A stretch of 10,125 nt of DNA from an uncultured Bacilli bacterium (lineage in GTDB: Bacteria; Bacillota_I; Bacilli_A; RF39; UBA660), in contig CAKPFM010000022.1 of NCBI GenBank assembly GCA_934153945.1, forward strand, positions 1 to 10,125. Direction: 5' to 3'. The notes beneath the pieces were generated by a model. It did no database searches, was not told the origin of the DNA, and saw nothing but the letters and a program-made list of their open reading frames with translations. The position numbers and the translations under genes are program-made. Shown here piece after piece: positions 1-4,784 of this stretch (position 1 is its first letter; each line of letters starts with the position of its first letter).

Positions 1-23
1 TCTTTAGCTTTATATACTCCCAT
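1..23 (-). CDS. Start of a site-specific integrase-like gene (partial)
   Basis: Only the first seven codons and part of the eighth are in the window; they read MGVYKAK on the minus strand. The ATG lies nine bases after an AAGGA ribosome binding site (minus-strand AGAAAGGACG). Tyrosine integrases of Gram-positive phages and conjugative elements very often begin M-x-V-Y-K before a SAM-like arm-binding domain. The position also fits: outside a leftward CI-type repressor, reading away from the early genes. The catalytic domain is outside the window, so the assignment is inference from seven residues and context. If correct, it inserts and excises the element and could also act on the 35-bp repeat just upstream. 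Confidence 0.5.
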
Positions 24-61
24 TATATCGTCCTTTCTTGTGTGATTTTCAATAAAGTGAT

Positions 62-91
62 ATAATGTAAAAGGAAACCCAATTACATTAT
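62..91. promoter_or_regulatory. 9-bp inverted repeat in the integrase leader
   Basis: ATAATGTAA (62-70) and TTACATTAT (83-91) are perfect inverted arms separated by 12 bases. They lie 38 bp upstream of the integrase-like start and overlap the end of the left 35-bp repeat. The structure could be a binding site for integrase, excisionase or repressor, or an mRNA hairpin in the leader. The sequence does not decide which. Confidence 0.45.
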
Positions 92-122
92 TATCTAATA
101 GTGTTTAAAGTTTGCTAGACTT
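88..122 (-). repeat. 35-bp inverted repeat, left copy
   Basis: The reverse complement of this segment matches 1034-1068 at 34 of 35 positions. The copy begins (minus strand) with AAGTCTAGCAAA and has a central TTTAAA. The only mismatch is immediately beside that centre, C here and G in the right copy. It lies between the repressor and the integrase-like gene, oriented towards the latter. TCTA and TAGA are placed symmetrically around the TTTAAA, which would suit a recombinase core site or a long operator. Confidence 0.9.
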
Positions 123-138
123 TGTGGTTATCCAATTT

Positions 139-170
139 GACTTACTGTTGGCGCAGTAGGTCTTTTTTTT
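139..170 (+). terminator. Intrinsic terminator (rightward)
   Basis: A nine-base stem (139-147 with 154-162, one G-T pair, core TTACTG/CAGTAG) with a six-base loop is followed by eight T residues on the plus strand. As drawn it stops rightward transcription entering from the left. On the minus strand the same hairpin lies just after the repressor stop but lacks a U tract, so it would be a weak terminator in that direction. Confidence 0.7.
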
Positions 171-840
171 ATTCTGCTTTTCCAATTATTTCATAATCAG
201 CACTTAAGTTAAATGTATGATATGGTTCATAATTGTTTTCTTCATTATAAACAGGAATCATAACATAATATATAATTTCACGATCATCATTTTCATCATC
301 TTCAACTATAAAAGGTGGCTCTTGGTCTTCATAGATTCTTACTATTTCTGCATCATGTCCTTTTCTTCTAATTAAATAATCACAATCATAATCAGAAACA
401 TAGCTTGTAAGTTTAAAAGAAACAGGTTCACCTTTAGCATAGCGAGGTTGCATAGGATTACATTCATGAGTAATTGTTAATCCATAATGGTTAGGTACTT
501 GTTTTACATGTTGAATAACACCCCAACCAGAGAAAAATTCGTCAGATGCTTGTTCCAATGTATAGCCATCAGGTATTTTAGTTACAAAAGGATACTTATA
601 TACCAATACTTCAGCATTTGGATCTTCTAATAATCTAGATGAAGTCGTATTAAAGTAATTTGCAACTATTTCCATTTTATCTGCACGTGGTAACATTGTA
701 CCTTTTAACCATTCGCATATAGTTGAATATTTAATATTAATATCTTCAGATAATTTCTTTCTACTAACATTTCTTAATTCCATGTATTTTTTAAGATTAG
801 TAGCAAAGCATATTTTAGAATCAGTGTTTTTATTATTCAT
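169..840 (-). CDS. CI/Stl-like repressor with a degenerate peptidase domain
   Basis: This 223-residue protein has an N-terminal HTH_3/Xre DNA-binding domain (about residues 13-70, recognition region RKKLSEDINIKYSTICEW). Its C-terminal half aligns by eye with the LexA/CI (S24) fold. The usual G-D-S-M-x-P is CNPMQP here (127-132), so proline 129 stands where the catalytic serine should be. The usual I-K-R-I is IVRIY, so valine 167 replaces the catalytic lysine. The fold probably still dimerises but should not self-cleave under RecA. The start is set by AGAGGTGAT before the ATG, behind a consensus promoter. The gene diverges from the early operon, so it most likely maintains quiescence of the element. 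Bracketed by the 35-bp inverted repeats. Confidence 0.85.
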   Translation of the reverse strand: MNNKNTDSKICFATNLKKYMELRNVSRKKLSEDINIKYSTICEWLKGTMLPRADKMEIVANYFNTTSSRLLEDPNAEVLVYKYPFVTKIPDGYTLEQASDEFFSGWGVIQHVKQVPNHYGLTITHECNPMQPRYAKGEPVSFKLTSYVSDYDCDYLIRRKGHDAEIVRIYEDQEPPFIVEDDENDDREIIYYVMIPVYNEENNYEPYHTFNLSADYEIIGKAE

Positions 841-860
841 TACTTATCACCTCTGTTACC

Positions 861-889
861 AATATACACCGATTATTCCCTAAAGTCAA
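861..889 (-). promoter_or_regulatory. Repressor promoter
   Basis: On the minus strand TTGACT (884-889) and TATATT (861-866) are separated by exactly 17 bases, a near-consensus sigma-A promoter. It lies about 20 bases upstream of the repressor start and AGAGGTGAT ribosome binding site. Confidence 0.8.
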
Positions 890-899
890 TATAAATTAC

Positions 900-967
900 A
901 TTTAAACTGTAAAAATCAAATTGAATTTATCGAAAACTATTTACAAAATTCTATTTAAAATGTAAAA
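900..967 (+). promoter_or_regulatory. Pair of direct-repeat operators
   Basis: ATTTAAACTGTAAAA at 900-914 and ATTTAAAATGTAAAA at 953-967 match at 14 of 15 positions. The first lies upstream of the repressor's -35 box. The second overlaps the -10 box of the rightward early promoter. This is the classic position for CI/Cro-type operators in a divergent switch, so the repressor at 169-840 is the likely ligand (inference). Confidence 0.55.
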
Positions 968-968
968 T
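940..968 (+). promoter_or_regulatory. Rightward early promoter
   Basis: TTTACA (940-945) and TAAAAT (963-968) are separated by 17 bases. The promoter is in the divergent region between the repressor and the early genes, and its -10 box lies within the second operator-like repeat. Transcription would start near 975, giving a leader of about 108 bases before the first early gene. Confidence 0.6.
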
Positions 969-1003
969 GTAGTTATTAAAGGTAGAAAGTAGGTGGTTTA
1001 TAT

Positions 1004-1033
1004 ATGATTATTTCCAATATAAATTGTAATTAG
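1004..1033 (+). CDS. Possible nine-codon leader peptide
   Basis: ATG at 1004 follows AGGTGG (991-996) with ideal seven-base spacing and encodes MIISNINCN, then TAG. The stop codon ends one base before the right copy of the 35-bp repeat. It could be a regulatory leader peptide, or the truncated start of a gene cut by the repeat. A chance ribosome binding site is also possible. Confidence 0.35.
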   Translation: MIISNINCN

Positions 1034-1068
1034 AAGTCTAGCAAAGTTTAAACACTATTAGATAATAA
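1034..1068 (+). repeat. 35-bp inverted repeat, right copy
   Basis: Inverted partner of 88-122, with 34 of 35 positions identical. It lies in the untranslated leader of the early operon and its last bases overlap the AAGGAGA ribosome binding site of the gene at 1083. In this copy the centre is the perfect palindrome GTTTAAAC, which the single mismatch breaks in the left copy. Confidence 0.9.
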
Positions 1069-1082
1069 GGAGAGTGATAAGA

Positions 1083-1340
1083 ATGAACAGTGAAAAACTA
1101 ACTGCAGAACAATTATTACAAGTAGTATCAAGTCAGTGGGCATCAGCAACTGATATTATGAAAATAGGCAGTGTTGGAAGAAATAAGGCATATGCCATTA
1201 GGAGTGAAATTGCTATATCATTATATGGAGATGATTCCAAAGCTCGTAATAGAGGATTGGTACCTATGGTTGAAGTTTTAAAATATTTCAATATAGATAT
1301 TAATTATCTAAAAGAGGTTTCCGCTTATGAGAAACAATAA
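1083..1340 (+). CDS. Small phage early DNA-binding protein
   Basis: This 85-residue protein starts at ATG 1083, nine bases after AAGGAGA; a GTG at 1074 overlaps that region and is unlikely to be the start. Residues about 18-45 (WASATDIMKIGSVGRNKAYAI) look like a helix-turn-helix, followed by a basic turn (SKARNRGLVPM) and a short C-terminal helix. The layout recalls the small HTH proteins (DUF3173-like or excisionase-like) found after the divergent promoter of integrative elements. It is the first gene of the rightward operon, so a role as excisionase, Cro-like regulator or replication accessory factor is plausible. I cannot choose between these. Confidence 0.6.
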   Translation: MNSEKLTAEQLLQVVSSQWASATDIMKIGSVGRNKAYAIRSEIAISLYGDDSKARNRGLVPMVEVLKYFNIDINYLKEVSAYEKQ

Positions 1341-1378
1341 TTGTAATTTTATTTCATCTTTATCAAAAGGAAACAATT

Positions 1379-2212
1379 GTGGCTCAAAAAAGAATGTTTG
1401 ATAAGGTTGTTACAACAAGTGATGACTTTTTAGAACTATCTGCTGAAGCTCAATGTCTATATTTTCATATGGGTATGTTAGCAGATGATGATGGGCTATC
1501 TAAAAACTATAGATCTTATATGAAGCTCATTGGTGCTACAAATGAAGATTTACAATCTTTAATAGACAAATCTTTTATTTATAAATTTGATTCTGATGTG
1601 ATCGCCATAAAACATTGGAAAATAAATAATACTGTTAGAAATGATAGATATAGACCTACTATTTTTCAAAATGAATTTAGTAGGTTAGATATAGCTGATA
1701 ATAATGAATATATTATGTTGGATACCAATGGTATACCAGATGGAAGCCAAATGGATACCAAGAATAGTAAAGATAAGATAAGTAAAGAAAAGAATAGTCT
1801 AAAAAGAAAAGAAATGAATAATATAGTGGAGAAGAGAGAAGATGTAACTATCTTGTCTGGTAATGATGTTGTCGTAAAAGACGTTATTGATTATTTAAAT
1901 AAGAAAATTAATTCTTCATACAATTGGGAAAATGGGAAGATAAAAAGTCTTGTTAATAATTGGATAGAAAAAGGATATAAAATACTTGATTTTCAAATAG
2001 TTATTGATAAGAAATTTGATGAATGGAAAGATACCAAAATGGTAGTACATTTGAACCCTTATACTTTGTTTGGAGATAAGTTTGAAAACTATTATAATCA
2101 ACCAGTAAAAAAGAAAACATTAAATGATATTTCTATGAAAGAATTAGAAGAAATGATTGAGGCAAGACAAAATGGAGAAGAAAATGAAAATGACCCATTT
2201 AGCTTTTATTAA
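1379..2212 (+). CDS. Phage replisome organiser
   Basis: This 277-residue protein initiates at GTG 1379, seven bases after AAAAGGA. Residues 1-110 (opening MAQKRMFDKVVTTSDDFLEL, then ADDDGLSKN and AIKHWKINN) match the phage replisome organiser N-terminal domain, a winged-helix origin-binding module. Residues about 125-165 are a low-complexity lysine-rich linker. Residues about 167-241 (VIDYLNKKINSSYNWENGK, then HLNPYTLFGDKFENYYNQ) match the conserved phage C-terminal domain Phg_2220_C, a DnaD/DnaB_2-related helicase-recruiting module. It should open the element's origin and recruit the host helicase with the loader encoded next. The downstream gene overlaps its 3' end by 23 bases. Confidence 0.88.
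   Translation: MAQKRMFDKVVTTSDDFLELSAEAQCLYFHMGMLADDDGLSKNYRSYMKLIGATNEDLQSLIDKSFIYKFDSDVIAIKHWKINNTVRNDRYRPTIFQNEFSRLDIADNNEYIMLDTNGIPDGSQMDTKNSKDKISKEKNSLKRKEMNNIVEKREDVTILSGNDVVVKDVIDYLNKKINSSYNWENGKIKSLVNNWIEKGYKILDFQIVIDKKFDEWKDTKMVVHLNPYTLFGDKFENYYNQPVKKKTLNDISMKELEEMIEARQNGEENENDPFSFY
1719..1830. other. Candidate replication origin inside the replisome-organiser gene
   Basis: TGGATACCA occurs at 1719-1727 and 1752-1760, with the perfect palindrome TGGTATACCA at 1729-1738 between them. A purine-rich A+T stretch follows (about 1765-1830). Origins of Gram-positive phages with this type of initiator commonly lie within the initiator gene's linker region and consist of short repeats beside an easily melted tract. 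This is a positional inference. Confidence 0.35.
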
Positions 2213-2585
2213 GTGTATGAAATATCTAAATGCTTGTTATTCCAAGTATATGGATCAAGAACAATTAGAAAGCTGGTTTGAATATTTTAGTGATGTATCT
2301 TATTCGACATTAAATAATGCTATAAAAGAAATAGTATCAGAATCAAAATACTTTTCAACGATTTCACAATTAAAAGATAAATGCAAAGAAGTTAATAAAA
2401 AGTATATTATTTCAATTATAGATAAAATGAAAGAAAGCGGATACTTTAAAAAAGGAGTAGAAGAATTAACTGATTCTCATGCTAGCAATAGTTATTTAAA
2501 AACTCTTATGTGGTTAGATGAGGGAAATCTACCAGAATTTGTAGAAAACGATATTAAAGATTTTCTTAAAAAAATAAGCAAATAG
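2190..2585 (+). CDS. G39P-like phage helicase loader/inhibitor
   Basis: This 131-residue protein starts at ATG 2190 after GGAGAAG at 2174-2180; ATG 2184 and 2172 are alternatives. The all-helical N-terminal half (MTHLAFIKCMKYLNACYSKY, then WFEYFSDVSYSTLNNAIKEI and KYFSTISQLKDKC) matches the pattern of the loader of replicative helicase family (phage SPP1 G39P). These proteins bind the DnaB-type helicase and deliver it to the initiator-bound origin. The overlap with the replisome-organiser gene implies translational coupling and fits joint action. The C-terminal part (about 75-131) is more divergent. Confidence 0.65.
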   Translation: MTHLAFIKCMKYLNACYSKYMDQEQLESWFEYFSDVSYSTLNNAIKEIVSESKYFSTISQLKDKCKEVNKKYIISIIDKMKESGYFKKGVEELTDSHASNSYLKTLMWLDEGNLPEFVENDIKDFLKKISK

Positions 2586-2612
2586 AACAAAAGGATAAAA
2601 AACTATTAAACA

Positions 2613-2993
2613 ATGTTAAAAACTTGTAGTGTATGTGGAAAGATGCATGACTTTAATATCGTATGTAAAAGGCCATATAGGTATAAAAAGAGTAGTAAGA
2701 GTGATAGATTCAGAAGTACATATGAATGGAAACGAAAAAGAGAAGAAGTAAAGAAAAGAGATAAATATTTATGTCAGGCATGTATAAATGGATATGTGGG
2801 TGCACCATTCATGTTTAACTATAAAGATTTACAAGTCCATCATATAGTATCAATAGATGAAGATTATTCTAAAAGATTAGATAGTACATATCTTATAACA
2901 TTATGTCCTATGCATCATAAGAAAGCTGAGCAGGGAATAATAACAAAAGAAGAATTATTAAAAATGATAGAAAATAAAAAGACTCCCCCCTAG
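2613..2993 (+). CDS. Phage HNH endonuclease
   Basis: This 126-residue protein has an N-terminal zinc knuckle (C5-x2-C8, with C18) and an HNH core. The core has C54-x2-C57, LQVHHI with H76-H77, and LCPMHHKKAEQG with C98 and H101-H102. The asparagine usually found before the LITLC segment appears to be replaced (STYLITLC). This is the small HNH protein that many cos-type phages of Firmicutes encode beside terminase, where it assists cleavage during DNA packaging. An in-frame stop at 2607 fixes the ATG at 2613. Ribosome binding there is weak, with AAGGAT about 17 bases away. No terminase follows. Confidence 0.85.
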   Translation: MLKTCSVCGKMHDFNIVCKRPYRYKKSSKSDRFRSTYEWKRKREEVKKRDKYLCQACINGYVGAPFMFNYKDLQVHHIVSIDEDYSKRLDSTYLITLCPMHHKKAEQGIITKEELLKMIENKKTPP

Positions 2994-3090
2994 GGTAGCA
3001 ATACCAAAAAATTATTTTTTTCTCCACCCACAGCCCACTCAAATTCACACAATTTTAAGTTTTCCGTGAGTTTTTTGGAAAATAAAGTAT
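2981..3090. other. Possible cos/packaging region
   Basis: The end of the HNH gene holds six consecutive C residues and the palindrome CCCTAGGG (2988-2995). A short C-rich stretch (CTCCACCCACAGCCC) and a six-base inverted repeat (TTTTCC 3060-3065, GGAAAA 3077-3082) follow. In HNH-type cos phages the cohesive-end site lies just after this gene and is G/C-rich in an otherwise AT-rich genome. The assignment is positional and compositional only. Confidence 0.35.
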
Positions 3091-3110
3091 TTGATAAAGA
3101 TGAAATTATT

Positions 3111-3131
3111 GGCTCAGTGTGAGCCTTTTTT
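3111..3131 (+). terminator. Intrinsic terminator of the early operon
   Basis: GGCTCA (3111-3116) and TGAGCC (3120-3125) form a perfect six-base stem with a GTG loop, followed by TTTTTT. It ends the rightward transcript of the phage module and insulates it from the cargo. Confidence 0.88.
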
Positions 3132-3139
3132 AGTGCAAT

Positions 3140-3164
3140 AAAAAAGAGATTAGCAATCACTAAT
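3140..3164 (-). terminator. Intrinsic terminator of the small minus-strand gene
   Basis: On the minus strand ATTAG and CTAAT form a five-base stem (3160-3164 with 3149-3153) around a six-base loop. A T-rich run follows (the A run at 3140-3145 on the plus strand). The stem overlaps the stop codon of the gene at 3160-3483. Confidence 0.55.
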
Positions 3165-3483
3165 ACTCAATTATTTTAAAATCCAAAGGATCCTCATTAA
3201 TTATTTCTAAAGAATATTTTAATTTGAGTAGTTTAATAACTTCAACTTTCATTTTTTTATAATTCTTACATATAAGATTAAACGTATCAAAAGCAGAATT
3301 GAAATGCTGTTTAAAAGTTGCTTCCCACATAGCATTTCTATAAAATGAGCTAGCAATATAAAATGCTATTACTTCAGGAATAACATATTCTTCCAAATAA
3401 CTATCATAGTTTTCATAAAAAGGATCGATAACCTTTTCACATTCTTCATCACTTATATCTTCATCAGTACATTTTCTTAACAT
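3160..3483 (-). CDS. Small acidic protein of unknown function
   Basis: I do not recognise this 107-residue protein. The start is the ATG at 3481-3483, preceded by GGAGGTG at good distance; a GTG 24 bases upstream has no ribosome binding site. The N-terminal third is strongly acidic (DEDISDEECEKVIDPFYENYD). The rest looks helical, with an aromatic stretch (VIAFYIASSFYRNAMWEATF) and a lysine-rich segment (KNYKKMKVEVIKLLKLK). There is no signal peptide or clear membrane span. It faces away from the restriction-modification pair, with its own terminator, between the phage module and the cargo. A regulator of the cargo or a phage-directed factor would fit, but neither is shown. Confidence 0.7.
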   Translation of the reverse strand: MLRKCTDEDISDEECEKVIDPFYENYDSYLEEYVIPEVIAFYIASSFYRNAMWEATFKQHFNSAFDTFNLICKNYKKMKVEVIKLLKLKYSLEIINEDPLDFKIIEY

Positions 3484-3555
3484 AGACACCTCCACGTTAT
3501 TTATCACTCTAAATGAGAAATATTACAAGGCTATAAGAAAAATAAATAAATAATG

Positions 3556-3615
3556 TCTACTTTTATAGGAAAAAATACGAATTAATGGTATAATTATATT
3601 ACAAGTAAAAGTAGA
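3556..3615 (+). promoter_or_regulatory. Methyltransferase promoter inside a 10-bp inverted repeat
   Basis: A perfect TATAAT lies at 3589-3594, with no good -35 box. Inverted arms TCTACTTTTA (3556-3565) and TAAAAGTAGA (3606-3615) bracket it. The downstream arm is directly before the AAGGTGAG ribosome binding site of the methyltransferase. The arms could form an operator that controls the timing of methyltransferase and nuclease, or an mRNA structure if transcription starts upstream of the first arm. Confidence 0.5.
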
Positions 3616-3629
3616 AAGAAGGTGAGTAT

Positions 3630-4772
3630 ATGGAAAAGTCATTTATTAAATGGGCCGGTGGTAAAGAAAAAGAATTACCAATCATTTTATCTAATCTACC
3701 AAAAAGATATAATAGATACATAGAGCCATTTGTAGGTGGTGGATCTGTATACTTAAATATAAATTGTGAAGATTCAATAATTAATGATAAATCTGATGAA
3801 TTAATAATGTTATATAATATGATAAAAAGTAATAACAAAGAATTTATTAAAAAGCTAAAAGAAATAAATTACAATTGGGTTTTACTTGAAAACATTGTAG
3901 CTGATAATTCAAAAGAACTATTAAATTTATATAATGGATATGTTTTGTCAAAGAAAAAAAGTACAAATAATAAAAAAATTAAAACTGATTATAGTGATAA
4001 AATTTATGAGTTTGTATTATCACATGCAGAAGAGTTTAATGGACTTATGACAGAACATTTTAATATTAGAATTGATAATTTTTTGTCAGAAATTAAGAAG
4101 AACATGATATCTAAAATTGAACGAATGAGTAAAATTGAAGATGCTCGTGGAAAAATGACAGAAGATAATATTCTGAAAAATATAGAGTGTGCACTAAAGA
4201 GTGCTTTCTATATGCATTTTAGATTTTTATATAACAGTAGAATTGAATTAGAAATAAGCGATGAATTCTATTGCGCAATATTTTACTTCATAAGAGAATA
4301 TTGTTATGCTTCAATGTTTAGATATAATGCCAGTGGTAAATTTAATGTACCTTATGGTGGTATTAGTTATAATAGAAAAGATTTTGATAAAAAAATTAAA
4401 AATTTGAATTCAACTAAATTAAGAAAGTATATGGCACATACTACAATATATAACATGGACTTTGAAGATTTCTGTAATAGCATAAAAATTAAAGAAACCG
4501 ATTTCATGTTTTTAGATCCTCCATACGATACTGAGTTTTCAACATATGCTGGTAATGAATTTGGAAAGAAAGATCAAATAAGATTAAGAGATTATTTAAA
4601 GCATACAAAAGCAAAATTTATGTTGATAATTAAAAATACAGATTTCATATATAATTTATATAATCAAGATGGTTTTTTTATAAAATCATTTGATAAGAAG
4701 TATTTAGTTAGTATTAAAAATAGAAATGAAAAAGATGTAGAACATCTAATAATTACTAACTATGAAATATAA
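3630..4772 (+). CDS. Type II N6-adenine DNA methyltransferase (Dam/D12 class)
   Basis: This 380-residue alpha-class (D12) methyltransferase transfers a methyl group from S-adenosylmethionine to adenine. It opens with FIKWAGGK (5-12), followed by SAM-binding motif I EPFVGGGSV (32-40) and NDKSDELI (52-59). The segment RYNASGKFNVPYGG in the middle is typical of Dam/DpnM-like enzymes, and the catalytic motif IV is DPPY (296-299). A lysine-rich helical insertion at about 90-180 makes it longer than Dam (about 280) and probably contributes to target recognition. The start follows AAGGTGAG. The nuclease gene begins 12 bases after the stop, so the two form a restriction-modification operon. A GATC-containing target is likely but not proven. 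Confidence 0.92.
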   Translation: MEKSFIKWAGGKEKELPIILSNLPKRYNRYIEPFVGGGSVYLNINCEDSIINDKSDELIMLYNMIKSNNKEFIKKLKEINYNWVLLENIVADNSKELLNLYNGYVLSKKKSTNNKKIKTDYSDKIYEFVLSHAEEFNGLMTEHFNIRIDNFLSEIKKNMISKIERMSKIEDARGKMTEDNILKNIECALKSAFYMHFRFLYNSRIELEISDEFYCAIFYFIREYCYASMFRYNASGKFNVPYGGISYNRKDFDKKIKNLNSTKLRKYMAHTTIYNMDFEDFCNSIKIKETDFMFLDPPYDTEFSTYAGNEFGKKDQIRLRDYLKHTKAKFMLIIKNTDFIYNLYNQDGFFIKSFDKKYLVSIKNRNEKDVEHLIITNYEI

Positions 4773-4784
4773 GGGAGGTTTAAA

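Noticed and set aside
88..1068. The 35-bp repeats as terminal inverted repeats of an insertion sequence
   Set aside because: The enclosed gene is a repressor, not a transposase, and no target-site duplication flanks the repeats (outside bases differ: ATTAC at left, GGAGA at right).
1916..2101. Minus-strand open frame of 61 codons within the replisome-organiser gene
   Set aside because: It lies wholly inside a well-supported gene, has no ribosome binding site and encodes low-complexity I/F/Y-rich sequence expected from the antisense of AT-rich coding DNA.
3599..3838. Minus-strand open frame of 79 codons across the methyltransferase start
   Set aside because: It covers the methyltransferase promoter and motif I coding region; its hydrophobic residues are the antisense of real codons and no start signal is visible.
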